Source of the DNA: an uncultured Elusimicrobia bacterium
Lineage (GTDB): Bacteria; Elusimicrobiota; Elusimicrobia; Elusimicrobiales; UBA9959
Assembly (NCBI GenBank): GCA_903879915.1
Contig: CAIRNJ010000092.1
Coordinates: forward strand, 1 to 64,000
Direction of reading: 5' to 3'
Length of the DNA stretch: 64,000 bases
In this document: positions 26,480 to 35,043 of the stretch, one piece after another
Numbering within the stretch: the first letter of the stretch is position 1
Layout: each line of letters begins with the position of its first letter
The notes under the pieces: generated by a model
Seen by the model: the letters and a program-made list of their open reading frames with translations, nothing else
The model's database searches: none
Told to the model about the DNA's origin: nothing
Made by a program: the position numbers and the translations under genes

Positions 26480-27925
26480 TTACTTTTGGAATAAGGCTTT
26501 CCAGTCTTTTTTATATGGAAAGGTGCGAGTGCAGGAACCGCCAATCCCCCCCATGTTCAATTCTACAACGTCTGATTTGGCACAAGGCGCGAATTCAGCT
26601 CTAGAACCTATCGATATCGAAAGTTTTACTACCCCCTGGCTACTATTCATTGGAAGGAAAGCGTACCCGGCATCCCCCTTAAATTCCATACCGCCGACAC
26701 GCAAATCAGAATAAATATTGGTGTCCTTCCGTTTTCCAGGTAAAATAGAGTCAAAAACGTAATTAACGCTGAAAACAAGTTTGTCCTGGGCCTCTTCAAG
26801 GACGGTAAAGTTATAAATCTTATTACCGCCACAAGCCAGTTCTTCATTTTTTCTTACTCGTTCCAACTCTCTTTCCGAGTAAATTTTCAATGCACTCCGT
26901 GCCTCGGGTGTATCAATATACCCCAAGATATTTAAAGCCGCTGCATGATGAGTATCGTCCGCGGAATCGAGTATCTTGATCAGGACCGGCAAGCTGGGTT
27001 TAAAAATTTTAGAAGCCTTAGCCGGGTCCGCATCACACGCAGCGGTATATCTTGCAACCAGCCTCGCAAGAAAATGCCGTTCGCTGCTATAGGGACTTGG
27101 ATTTTTTAGTAAATAGTTTAAAAGCACGGTTATCAAATGCGGCGCATCCGCATTAATCTTATCAGGTTGGTATCGGTCCAGGTTGTCCAAAGCCCCCATA
27201 TTAACGGTATCTAAATCCTCCTTAATTTTAGCATCCGTTTTGTATCCCCACTGAGCCATAATACTTGACGCAGCACTGCTTACATCCGTATTTTCATCTT
27301 TTAGCGCCTCCTGCATGGCTGGAATAGAAGAAGCCGCTAGCGGTTGACCTATATAGCCCAACATATACACGGCATGAAGCCGCTTATTCCAGTTTTTATC
27401 CTTGAGCGCAGCGGCAAGTTTAGTTACATATGTTGCCTGTTCAGTTGCCGGCAATTTTTTCAAATCCCAAAGTGCGTCACCGCCGCTGAGGTCACCAACA
27501 AGAAGCCGCTCCAATAAGGGCTTTTTGGTTGAAAACCCCGCAAAGGCGCACAGAAAAACCAAAGCGCCGAAACCTGCAAATCTTTTCACATAACCACTAC
27601 TATAACCCGCAATTCCGCTTGAGCTTTTGGAGGTTGTATTCCTAAACCCCGCTATCAGCCCCCAGATAGTGAGCACAAGCAACACCGGTGCAATAACAAG
27701 TAGATCTATACGAATCGGACCTACCAGATCCGATATCCACCAGTTCAGGAAAGCATTCAGGAACCAGGCAACAGAGGCTGACATGCACCCCCATTTCAGC
27801 CGCCTCTCAATATCAGGTCCGGAACGAAAGCCGGGCAGCAGGAAAAGTATGAAAAAAAAGAGCGAGACTCCCAGCGACGGCAACGCTAAAACAATCGGCA
27901 AAAACAAATATGAGAATATTTCCAT
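26480..27925 (-). CDS. HEAT-repeat membrane protein
   Basis: A 481-residue protein. There are three N-terminal TM segments (~5-32, ~45-65, ~72-95) and a fourth (~113-130). Residues ~150-345 hold HEAT-like repeats (KRLHAVYMLGYIGQP and HHAAALNILGYIDTP are the clearest), probably outside the cytoplasm. The C-terminal ~110 residues form a beta-rich domain with Cys residues near the end (APCAKS, GGSCTR) that could form a disulfide. Base composition is more AT-rich than its neighbours, which suggests horizontal acquisition. No SD is visible at the ATG. No known family recognised. Confidence 0.75.
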   Translation of the reverse strand: MEIFSYLFLPIVLALPSLGVSLFFFILFLLPGFRSGPDIERRLKWGCMSASVAWFLNAFLNWWISDLVGPIRIDLLVIAPVLLVLTIWGLIAGFRNTTSKSSSGIAGYSSGYVKRFAGFGALVFLCAFAGFSTKKPLLERLLVGDLSGGDALWDLKKLPATEQATYVTKLAAALKDKNWNKRLHAVYMLGYIGQPLAASSIPAMQEALKDENTDVSSAASSIMAQWGYKTDAKIKEDLDTVNMGALDNLDRYQPDKINADAPHLITVLLNYLLKNPSPYSSERHFLARLVARYTAACDADPAKASKIFKPSLPVLIKILDSADDTHHAAALNILGYIDTPEARSALKIYSERELERVRKNEELACGGNKIYNFTVLEEAQDKLVFSVNYVFDSILPGKRKDTNIYSDLRVGGMEFKGDAGYAFLPMNSSQGVVKLSISIGSRAEFAPCAKSDVVELNMGGIGGSCTRTFPYKKDWKALFQK

Positions 27926-28003
27926 AAATTATTGTTGTAACACCCGCGCTAACCCGTTTTGAAATTTTACCTCTTTAGGGCCTTTTCCGCTATAAAAAAG
28001 CCA

Positions 28004-28032
28004 TTGACGGGATATTGGCGCTCTGATATACT
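28004..28032 (+). promoter_or_regulatory. Strong sigma70-type promoter
   Basis: TTGACG (28004-28009) and TATACT (28027-28032) are separated by exactly 17 bases. The predicted transcription start is G28039. No forward-strand protein gene follows; the only forward element downstream is the hairpin RNA described next. Confidence 0.75.
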
Positions 28033-28038
28033 ATTTAT

Positions 28039-28142
28039 GAAGAGCGGTAAGCCCGTTGCAGGTCGTTCCAGGCGTTCCCTTCCATCGTGTGGGCCATAAC
28101 CTGGACATTTTAGCCTGCGCGGCACGCTCTTCTTCCTTTTTT
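28039..28142 (+). ncRNA. Candidate structured small RNA, ~104 nt
   Basis: The predicted transcript begins GAAGAGCG (28039-28046), which is the exact reverse complement of CGCTCTTC at 28125-28132; TTCC and six T follow. Inside are a second helix, 28053-28062 with 28114-28122 (9 bp, one bulge), and a third, TCCAGG 28067-28072 with CCTGGA 28100-28105, closing a rod-like fold. So promoter, folded body and terminator are all present. It lacks the SRP apical motif and is too short for a typical 6S RNA. It converges on the DUF3800 gene, and its T run overlaps that gene's stop codon. Confidence 0.6.
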
Positions 28143-28785
28143 AAGGCAAATACAGACGATCCACCTTCACGTGCGCTTTAAAGACGTCGTACCAAGCGCA
28201 ATCACCGTTCTCGTATTTACGTGAGATTCCCCAGGCGAACATATCCACCGCCTGCAGTCCAGGGCGCTCTTGCGAAAGAGCGTGGTAAATATCCAACGGG
28301 ATAGCCGGATCGATAAAAGCCTTTATTTGGTTGATTATATATTCGTTAAAACCAAGTATTTCACGCCTGGTTTTACTTTTATCCACTGTAATTATCACTC
28401 TTATGGCTGCGTCCCTAAACTCAACGTGCTCAAGCGTTAATCTGGAAATATAGTTATAAATACGCTCTTTATCCCTTGAGAGGGATTCATAAACTTTCCT
28501 TTTGTTCAAAGTGACAGCGTATAGTTTAAAGCCGATCCGGCATATTTTACTGTAAAAGAATTTTTTTATTGCAAGCGTTGTGTCGCTACCTTTAAGTTCG
28601 GCACAGGTTTTCTTGGCTTGCCGCCTGAGTTTTCTGCCAATAACCGCCCGTACGGCATTAGTAAGGGCCCGGTCGTCATCCCGGCCCTTTAACGCCAGTA
28701 CGCATATTGTGAAGAACGCGCTTGGCTTTTTGTTCACGAAATCAAAACCGAGGTCGCCGCTTTCGTCCAGGTATAGATAGAGCAT
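28141..28785 (-). CDS. DUF3800 protein
   Basis: A 214-residue protein beginning with the DUF3800 signature YLYLDESGD. Later acidic and polar positions also fit (IITVDKSKT near the middle, QAVDMFAWGI near the end), consistent with an RNase H-like fold; activity of the family is not established. I use the ATG at 28785 because GGGGGT stands just before it; an upstream ATG at 28803 has no SD. It lies in the AT-richer patch, convergent with the RNA candidate. DUF3800 genes are often found in mobile or accessory regions. Confidence 0.85.
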   Translation of the reverse strand: MLYLYLDESGDLGFDFVNKKPSAFFTICVLALKGRDDDRALTNAVRAVIGRKLRRQAKKTCAELKGSDTTLAIKKFFYSKICRIGFKLYAVTLNKRKVYESLSRDKERIYNYISRLTLEHVEFRDAAIRVIITVDKSKTRREILGFNEYIINQIKAFIDPAIPLDIYHALSQERPGLQAVDMFAWGISRKYENGDCAWYDVFKAHVKVDRLYLP

Positions 28786-28909
28786 ATGCACCCCCTTGCG
28801 CATCTATAGCATAGCAGGCGAACCCGTCATAGGAGTGTCGGGGTAAATTTGGGGCAAATGTCGCGTTCGGAGGGTGATTTCTTTGAGCTAGGGTACGGCG
28901 GTGGATATC

Positions 28910-29962
28910 TTACTGTAGTTTCTTGCGCAGGCTGTCGGCGCGGAAGGCGTCGCGCTCCGCCGGCGCCAGCGCGCGGCCGGCCGCGGCCTGGATGTGCGCG
29001 GGCTGCATCAGCAGCGTAAGCTGGTTGAAGGTGCTCAGGTCCAGCCCCATGTCCCAGCCCATGGCAACGCCCATGCGCGCCAGGGACATGCTCTGCATGA
29101 ATTCGCTGTAGGAAAGGGTGCGGGCGCAGCGCAGCAGCCCCGCCGCCCGGTAAACGGCGTCCTCGGTCTTCAGTTTGGCGGGCCCCTTCAGCAGCAGTTC
29201 GCGGGCGTCTATTTCCTGGCGGATAAGGTTGCGTACCACGGTATCCATGTTCCGGCAGAATTCCTCTTCGGAGCGCCCCAGGCAGGCGGCGTTGGCTATC
29301 TGGTAGAAATCCCCCAGCACGTAGGTGCCCTCGCCGTAGATGCCGCGGGCGATCACCCCCAGGCGGGAAAGGCTTTCCAGCGCGGCCGGCATGCGGCCGA
29401 GCCTTGCCATGGCCGGCAGATGCGCCAGGCACGAGATGCGGATGCCGGTGCCGGCGTTGGTGGGGCAGGCGGTAAGGAACCCGAACTCTTCGCCGAAAGA
29501 GTACGGCAGCTTCGCCCCCAGCGCCTCGTCCAGCTTCAGGGCCGCTTTAAAAGCGTCCTCTATGGCGAAGCCGGCGCTCAGGCACTGCAGGCGCAGGTGG
29601 TCCTCTTCGTTGACCATCACCGACAGGTCCTCGTCGTTGGCCACCACGGCGCCGGCCGGGCAGGCCGTTGCCGCCAGCACCGGCGAGATATGGTGGCGCT
29701 CCGCCAGGAAATTCTTCTCCAGCGCGCCCAGGGCTTCCATCTTCAGATAATGTCCGCGCGGGAACAGCCCGCTTTCTTTGGCGGCGGCGAAAGCAAGGCG
29801 CCGTATCTCGGCGAGCCGGTCGGGGGCGGCCCGGTTGGTGAACGCGAAACCGTCGAGGTTCCGGGCGAAGCGGACCCGGGTGGAAAAGATCATCTCGGGC
29901 CAGGCGCCGCGCGCGTTGGCCCAGGTCACGTAAGGGCGGAACCCTTTGAATATCTCAGCCAC
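28910..29962 (-). CDS. mcsB: Protein arginine kinase
   Basis: A 350-residue member of the ATP:guanido phosphotransferase family. The phosphagen-kinase signature Cys lies in TACPTNAGTG. The nucleotide-contacting STRVRFARN and the VMVNEEDHLR segment are conserved. McsB phosphorylates protein arginines, marking proteins for ClpCP degradation in Firmicutes. GTG start at 29962, overlapping the mcsA stop by 8 nt. Neither ctsR nor clpC is adjacent, and mcsB here ends an operon with lolD/lolE and lysS, unlike the Firmicutes arrangement. A free arginine or creatine kinase activity is less likely given the McsA partner. Confidence 0.92.
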   Translation of the reverse strand: MAEIFKGFRPYVTWANARGAWPEMIFSTRVRFARNLDGFAFTNRAAPDRLAEIRRLAFAAAKESGLFPRGHYLKMEALGALEKNFLAERHHISPVLAATACPAGAVVANDEDLSVMVNEEDHLRLQCLSAGFAIEDAFKAALKLDEALGAKLPYSFGEEFGFLTACPTNAGTGIRISCLAHLPAMARLGRMPAALESLSRLGVIARGIYGEGTYVLGDFYQIANAACLGRSEEEFCRNMDTVVRNLIRQEIDARELLLKGPAKLKTEDAVYRAAGLLRCARTLSYSEFMQSMSLARMGVAMGWDMGLDLSTFNQLTLLMQPAHIQAAAGRALAPAERDAFRADSLRKKLQ

Positions 29963-30473
29963 GGCGGCTCTCCAGCTCGCGCAGCGCGTCGCGCAGGCGC
30001 GCGGCGGCCTCGAAATCCTCTTTCCCCACGGCGGCTTTGATGGCGGCCTTGAGCGTTTCAGCGCGGCGCGCCGCCTCCGCTTTCGACAGCTTGAGCGCGC
30101 CGCAGCCGGTGTAGATCCGGCCGGTGTGCCGCGTGGAACCGTGGATGCGCGCCATCAGCTCGGTAAGCTGCGGCCCGAAACTTTTATAGCAGTCCGGGCA
30201 GCCCAGCCTTCCCGTTTCCTTGAACTGCGAATATTTCAGGCCGCAGGCCGGGCAGGCCAGCATCTTGCGCTCGGGCGGGAGGAAATCGTTGAAATAGCCG
30301 CTGATATTGCCGACTATGTCGGAGATATTGAAGATGCCGGTCTCGGAGGATAAAGCCACGCCCTTTTTCGCGGCGCAGGCCTGGCAGAGGTGCATGCCCG
30401 TAACTTTATTGTTGACCGCCAGCTTAAGGAAAACCACGGCGGGCGCCTTGCGGCAGTCTTCGCAGAGCTTCAC
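29955..30473 (-). CDS. mcsA: McsA, activator of protein arginine kinase
   Basis: A 172-residue protein with four CxxC pairs (CEDC, CQAC, CPAC, CPDC) for two zinc sites and a C-terminal UVR motif (residues ~138-168, KEDFEAAARLRDAL). This is the McsA layout. McsA binds and stimulates McsB. The GTG start overlaps the lolD stop as GTGA, and its own stop overlaps mcsB, so the three are translationally coupled. Confidence 0.93.
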   Translation of the reverse strand: MKLCEDCRKAPAVVFLKLAVNNKVTGMHLCQACAAKKGVALSSETGIFNISDIVGNISGYFNDFLPPERKMLACPACGLKYSQFKETGRLGCPDCYKSFGPQLTELMARIHGSTRHTGRIYTGCGALKLSKAEAARRAETLKAAIKAAVGKEDFEAAARLRDALRELESRRG

Positions 30474-31138
30474 TTTACGGCCTCCAGCCTGCCGCCGGCC
30501 ATGCGCAGCATGCGGTCGGCGCGGCGGGCGGCCTCCTCGTTATGCGTGACCATCAGCACCCCGGCGCCCAGTTCGGCGGCGCGCCGCAGGTCGTCGAGGA
30601 TCACGCCGGAGGTATGCCGGTCGAGGTTCCCGGTGGGCTCGTCGGCAATCAGCAGGGCGGGCCGGTTGCGCAGGGCCCTGAGCATGGCCGCGCGCTGTTT
30701 TTCGCCGCCCGAGATCTCCATCGGGAACTTATGGGCTATGATCTCCAGGTCGAAACGTTTGAGCAGCTCCAGGCCGCGGCCGGGTCCGTCCGAACCCAGC
30801 AGGCGGGCGGGCATCTCGATGTTCTCGAGCACGGTGAATTCCGGCAGCAGCGAATCGAACTGAAAAACGAAGCCTATGTTCTTAAGCCGCAGCACGGCTT
30901 TCTCGTACTCGTCCATGTCCTCCAGCCTGCGGCCGAACAGCTTTATCTCCCCGCTGTAGGTGTCGTCCAGCAGGCCGATGATGTTGAGGAAGGTGGACTT
31001 GCCGGAGCCCGACGGCCCCACGATGGAGACGAACTCGCCCTTCGAGATGGCGAAGGACAGCTCCTCGAGCACGAGGATCTGCTCGTGGCCCTGGGTATAG
31101 GCCTTGCTCAGGCCGGAGATCTCTACGATCTTATCCAT
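30470..31138 (-). CDS. lolD: LolD-type lipoprotein-sorting ABC ATPase
   Basis: A 222-residue ATP-binding subunit. Walker A is GPSGSGKST, the signature is ISGGEKQR and Walker B is LLIADEPTG, all typical of the LolD/MacB/FtsE branch. It pairs with the permease encoded directly upstream, overlapping it by 8 nt. LolCDE extracts lipoproteins from the inner membrane for delivery to the outer membrane. No lolA or lolB is nearby. Confidence 0.88.
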   Translation of the reverse strand: MDKIVEISGLSKAYTQGHEQILVLEELSFAISKGEFVSIVGPSGSGKSTFLNIIGLLDDTYSGEIKLFGRRLEDMDEYEKAVLRLKNIGFVFQFDSLLPEFTVLENIEMPARLLGSDGPGRGLELLKRFDLEIIAHKFPMEISGGEKQRAAMLRALRNRPALLIADEPTGNLDRHTSGVILDDLRRAAELGAGVLMVTHNEEAARRADRMLRMAGGRLEAVK

Positions 31139-32354
31139 AGCGTATCGCGTCCACGGGGCTTACCTTCGAGGCCCGCAGCGCGGGGTACACGGCGCTGAGC
31201 ATGCACAGCGCGTAGCTTACGGCGGCGGTGGCCAGGATGTTCCAGAACTTCAGCTCCACCGGCACCTTAGTGACGTAATAAATATCGGAAGGCAGCTCCA
31301 CCACCGGGTAGACCGAGATGAAGATAGAAATGCCCACGCCCAGCAGCACGCCCAGCGTTATGCCGGTGACGGCTATCAGGTTCCCCTCCCAGAAGAACAC
31401 GCGCCGGATGAAGGCCGGGCCGGCGCCCATCGCGCGCAGGATGCCGATGTCGCGCAGCTTCTCCACGCTCATCATCAGCAGGTTCGAGGCGATGTTGAAA
31501 GTGGCCACCAGGATTATCAGGGCCAGCACCAGAGACATCACGAACTTCTCCAGCTTCAGCGCCGCGAAAAGGGTCTGGTTCATGTCCGCGTAGGTCTTCA
31601 CCGTATAGGCGAACCCCAGGTCACGGCGCAGGGCCGCCGCGGCAGCGGGCGCGTCCGCGATGTCCTTGAGCCGCACCCCCACGCCGTTGGCCCCGCCGCC
31701 CGCGCCGAAGAAATCCCCGGCGGCGTCCAGCGCGCAGTAGGCCATGGTATTGTCGAATTCGTAATAGCCGGTATGCAGCAGGCCGCTGACCCGGTATTTC
31801 CTCATTTTAGGCAGGATGCCCATGCCGGTGGAGGCGCCCTGCGGGGAGACCAGCACGGCTTCGTCGCCCACCCAGAGCCCCAGGTTCTTGGCCAGCTCCT
31901 CGCCCAGCACCAGCTCGGGCATAGCGCCTTTAGCGGGCGTCTCCTTCCACCAGGCCCCGCGCGTGAGCGAGTTCTTAAGATTATTGACGGAGAATTCCGC
32001 GGCGGTGCCGAAGCCCTTCACCACCACGCCGGAGGAGCGGTTGTTGAAAGTAAGGATGGCCTGGCCCAGCACGAAGGGCGACTCCGCGGCCAGGCGCCCG
32101 TCGCGCTCCAGCGCGGCGCGCACCACCTCGAGGTCGCGCGGCTGCATGCGGCCGTAGATGGTCACGTGCGCCTGCGCGTCTATGATCTTTTTTTTGATGT
32201 CGGACTGGAAGCCGTCCATGATGGCCAGCGTCACTATCAGCGCGGCCACGCCCAGCGCCACCCCGGCCACGCCTATGAACGTGGTCACCATGGCGAAGAG
32301 TCCCTTCCTCTTTGCCAGCAGATAACGTCGGGCTATGAAGAACTCTGTGGACAT
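31131..32354 (-). CDS. lolE: LolC/LolE-type ABC permease
   Basis: A 407-residue permease with TM1 (~23-45), a periplasmic MacB-like domain (~50-265) and three TM segments near the C-terminus (~275-300, ~320-345, ~370-395). This is the four-TM LolC/E layout. The N-terminal FFIARRYLLAKRKG matches the start of the family. Only one permease gene is present, so the complex is probably a homodimer with LolD rather than the LolC-LolE heterodimer of enterobacteria. The symbol lolC would serve equally. Confidence 0.87.
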   Translation of the reverse strand: MSTEFFIARRYLLAKRKGLFAMVTTFIGVAGVALGVAALIVTLAIMDGFQSDIKKKIIDAQAHVTIYGRMQPRDLEVVRAALERDGRLAAESPFVLGQAILTFNNRSSGVVVKGFGTAAEFSVNNLKNSLTRGAWWKETPAKGAMPELVLGEELAKNLGLWVGDEAVLVSPQGASTGMGILPKMRKYRVSGLLHTGYYEFDNTMAYCALDAAGDFFGAGGGANGVGVRLKDIADAPAAAAALRRDLGFAYTVKTYADMNQTLFAALKLEKFVMSLVLALIILVATFNIASNLLMMSVEKLRDIGILRAMGAGPAFIRRVFFWEGNLIAVTGITLGVLLGVGISIFISVYPVVELPSDIYYVTKVPVELKFWNILATAAVSYALCMLSAVYPALRASKVSPVDAIRYG

Positions 32355-32407
32355 GTTTAAACTACGGCCCGCGCGGCCACTAACTTCCTGCCCGCCCGGC
32401 GGCGGCG

Positions 32408-33910
32408 CTATTTCGCCGGTTCGCCGTCCGTGGGCCGCAGCAGCGGAAAAAGGACCACTTCCCGGATCGAGGGCTTGCCGGTGATCAGCATGGCCAGGCG
32501 GTCGATGCCGATGCCGATGCCGCCCATCGGGGGCATGCCGTATTCCATGGCTTCAATGAAATCCTTATCGAGGATATCGGCCTCGCCGTTGTTCTCCTCC
32601 TGCTGCTGGCGGAGCTGCTCCACCAGGCGGCTCTTCTGGTCCTCGGGGTCGTTCAGCTCGGAGTAAGCGTTGGCTATCTCCTCGGTGCCCGCGAAGAATT
32701 CGAAGCGCTCCACCAGGCACTCGTCGCCCACCTTGCACTTGGCCAGCGGCGTTATCGCCGTGGGATGGTCGAAAACGAAGGTCGGCTGGTGCAGCGACGC
32801 GAGGATCTTCTCGTCCATGATGCGGTCGAAGATCTTGGCGGAGGTAGTATCCGGACCGTACTCTATGTGCAGTTTAGTGGCCAGCTTCTTAAGGTTCTCC
32901 CGGTTGAAGCCCTTGCCTTTAAGGATCTCGTGGATATCCTCGCCGGTCTTCGCCTTCCACTCGTCGGGCAGGGACAGGCGCTTGAACGGCGGCTTAAGAT
33001 TTATCTTCTCGCCGTTGTATTCGATGGTCTCGGAGCCTATCAGCGTGATGCAGCGCTCGAACACGCGCTCCACAAGCTCGGCCATGCCGTGGTAATCGGA
33101 ATAAGCCTTGTAGGCCTCCAGCATGGTGAATTCGGGGTTATGGCGGGTATCCACGCCCTCGTTGCGGAAAACGCGGCCTATCTCGTAAGCGCCGTCGAAG
33201 CCGCCGATGATGAGCTTTTTGAGCGGCAGCTCCAGGGCGATGCGCATGTACAGCTCGTTCTTGTAGGCGTTGTGGAAAGTTATGAAAGGGCGGGCCGAGG
33301 CGCCGCCGGCCTGCGAGCAGAGCACGGGGGTCTCCACTTCCAGGTACCCGTCGGAGTTCAGGATGTCGCGCAGCGCCGCCACCAGCTGGGCGCGCCGCAC
33401 GAAGATGGCCTTGGAGTCCTCGTTGGAGATAAGGTCCAGGTAGCGCTCGCGGTAGCGGGCCTCGGCGTCGGTCAGGCCGTGGAACTTCTCCGGCAGCGGC
33501 CTCACGGATTTGGACAGCACGGTAAGCTTTTCCGCGTTGACGGTGAGCTCCCCGGTGTGCGTGACGAAAAGTTTCCCTTCCACGCCCAGGAAATCCCCCA
33601 CGTGCATCTGTTTCCTGAAGATCTCGTAGGCTTCCTCGCCTACGATGTCCTTCTTGACGTAGATCTGCAGCTTGCCGGTGCCGTCCTTGAGGTGGGCGAA
33701 GGTGGCCTTGCCCATAACGCGCATCAGCACCATGCGGCCGGCTATGGTCACCGGCGTTTCAGCGGGCAGCGCCGCCGCCTGCGCGATCTTATGGGTAAGT
33801 TTGAAGCGGTGCGGGAAGGGATCTATGCCCTTTTCCCTGATCGCCCTGATCTTGGCGTAATTGTTCGAAACTATCTCGTTGATGCCTGAATTGGGGGTTA
33901 TATTGGTCAT
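32408..33910 (-). CDS. lysS: Lysyl-tRNA synthetase, class II
   Basis: A 500-residue enzyme with an N-terminal OB-fold anticodon-binding domain (~55-150) and a class II catalytic core. Motif 2 is GRVFRNEGVDTRHNPEFT and motif 3 is GIGIGIDRLAML. It charges tRNA-Lys. Its start overlaps the response-regulator stop by 4 nt (ATGA), and 53 nt separate its stop from lolE. Confidence 0.96.
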   Translation of the reverse strand: MTNITPNSGINEIVSNNYAKIRAIREKGIDPFPHRFKLTHKIAQAAALPAETPVTIAGRMVLMRVMGKATFAHLKDGTGKLQIYVKKDIVGEEAYEIFRKQMHVGDFLGVEGKLFVTHTGELTVNAEKLTVLSKSVRPLPEKFHGLTDAEARYRERYLDLISNEDSKAIFVRRAQLVAALRDILNSDGYLEVETPVLCSQAGGASARPFITFHNAYKNELYMRIALELPLKKLIIGGFDGAYEIGRVFRNEGVDTRHNPEFTMLEAYKAYSDYHGMAELVERVFERCITLIGSETIEYNGEKINLKPPFKRLSLPDEWKAKTGEDIHEILKGKGFNRENLKKLATKLHIEYGPDTTSAKIFDRIMDEKILASLHQPTFVFDHPTAITPLAKCKVGDECLVERFEFFAGTEEIANAYSELNDPEDQKSRLVEQLRQQQEENNGEADILDKDFIEAMEYGMPPMGGIGIGIDRLAMLITGKPSIREVVLFPLLRPTDGEPAK

Positions 33911-34290
33911 TTTTTGGAGGCCATCGCTTCTTTGACTATTTTCACCAGGTTCTTGGGCTCGAACGGTTTCTCGACGAAAGCGAAGATGTTGGAGGAGAGC
34001 TCGAAAAGGTCCTTCATCTGGCCCTTCGCGGTAAGGATCACTATCGGGATGTCCTGCAGCACGTCCATTTCCTGCAGCTTGGACTGGAAAGTATAGCCGT
34101 CCATTTCCGGCATCATGATGTCCAGGACGATGGCGTCCGGAAAAACCTTCTTGTCGTCCTTGGCGGTGAGCATGTTGTACGCCTCAAGCCCGTTGAAAGC
34201 CTCTATCACCTCGAACTTTTCGCGCTCCATCAGCACCTTTATCAGGTACACTACGTCTTTTTCGTCGTCAACAACCATTACCTTTGACAT
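33907..34290 (-). CDS. Receiver-only response regulator
   Basis: A 127-residue CheY-like receiver domain with no output domain. The acidic pocket is DDE (8-10), the phospho-acceptor is Asp57 in VLDIMMPEMDG, followed by the T/S position in VILTAKGQ with its conserved Lys. GGGAG lies 4 nt before the ATG. It is the first gene of the lysS-lolE-lolD-mcsA-mcsB operon. It may act by protein contact; its kinase is not in the operon. Confidence 0.9.
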   Translation of the reverse strand: MSKVMVVDDEKDVVYLIKVLMEREKFEVIEAFNGLEAYNMLTAKDDKKVFPDAIVLDIMMPEMDGYTFQSKLQEMDVLQDIPIVILTAKGQMKDLFELSSNIFAFVEKPFEPKNLVKIVKEAMASKK

Positions 34291-34331
34291 AATTCTCCCG
34301 TCCGGTCAGGACTAAAGCCAAGTTCCGCGGC

Positions 34332-34380
34332 AAAAGCCGGCGCCGCTGCGCGAACGGCGCGGCGGTGCAGGCTTTTATTT
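34332..34380 (+). terminator. Long hairpin with forward T tract
   Basis: Nested arms AAAAGCC (34332-34338) with GGCTTTT (34370-34376), GCGCCGC (34340-34346) with GCGGTGC (34362-34368), and GCGC (34348-34351) with GCGC (34357-34360), followed by ATTT. It is terminator-like on the forward strand, yet the genes to its left are reverse-strand. It could be a leader hairpin of the response-regulator operon or end a short forward RNA. Confidence 0.45.
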
Positions 34381-34471
34381 TACAAGAAAGGCCGCGCCTA
34401 TGACAAGGCTAATAATATAACGCCGCGCGTCCGGCGGGCGCGGCCGGCGCCGCCCGGCCGCCGTCGGCTAT

Positions 34472-34497
34472 TTGACCAGCGCAAAAATATGTAGAAT
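34472..34497 (+). promoter_or_regulatory. Possible ndk promoter
   Basis: TAGAAT (34492-34497) is a fair -10 with a predicted start near 34504. TTGACC (34472-34477) is a good -35 but only 14 bases away, so the pairing is doubtful. GGAGG at 34512-34516 is the ndk ribosome-binding site. Confidence 0.35.
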
Positions 34498-34520
34498 GGG
34501 ATATATTCCACGGAGGACAT

Positions 34521-34997
34521 ATGGCCATTGAAAGAACGCTGGTACTTATAAAACCCGACGGCATGCAGCGGCACCTGGCCGGGCTGGCCATAGACCGCCT
34601 GGACAATACCCACCTGGAAATGGTGGCGGCGAAAGTGGTCTCCGTGGACGAGAAGCTCGCCCGCACGCATTACGCGCTGCTCGAAGGGCAGGGCGTCTTC
34701 GCCGACAAGGCCATGTACGACAAGCTTATCAATTTCATCAAGGGCGACTATCACGGCGTCTCGAAGCGCCGCGTTCTCGCGCTGGTCTACCAGGGCGAGA
34801 ACGCCGTGAAAGGCATACGGGCGGCGGTGGGCGCCACCAATCCGGAAGACGCTTCGCCCGACACCATACGCGGCGCTTTCGGCCGCGTCTGCCGCAAGCA
34901 CGGCTACTACGAGAACGTGGTGCACGCCTCGGGCAACGTCGAAGAAGCGGAACGGGAAATAAATATCTGGTTCAAGCCCGAAGAAATAGTGAAGTAA
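34521..34997 (+). CDS. ndk: Nucleoside diphosphate kinase
   Basis: A 158-residue enzyme. It starts with the typical ERTLVLIKPD and carries the catalytic His in NVVHASGN. It is somewhat longer than the ~140-residue bacterial norm because of an insert around residues 40-70 and a C-terminal extension. It transfers gamma phosphate between nucleoside di- and triphosphates through phospho-His. It is the first gene of a forward cluster that continues through murQ and the cytochrome c genes, with 46 nt to the next start. Confidence 0.95.
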   Translation: MAIERTLVLIKPDGMQRHLAGLAIDRLDNTHLEMVAAKVVSVDEKLARTHYALLEGQGVFADKAMYDKLINFIKGDYHGVSKRRVLALVYQGENAVKGIRAAVGATNPEDASPDTIRGAFGRVCRKHGYYENVVHASGNVEEAEREINIWFKPEEIVK

Positions 34998-35043
34998 AGG
35001 CCTGCGACGGCGCGGGCATAACACCCCGGGAGCGGGGCTGCCG

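Noticed and set aside
28039-28142. SRP (4.5S) RNA on either strand
   Set aside because: The conserved GGAAGG...AGCAG apical loop is not present in the right place on either strand.
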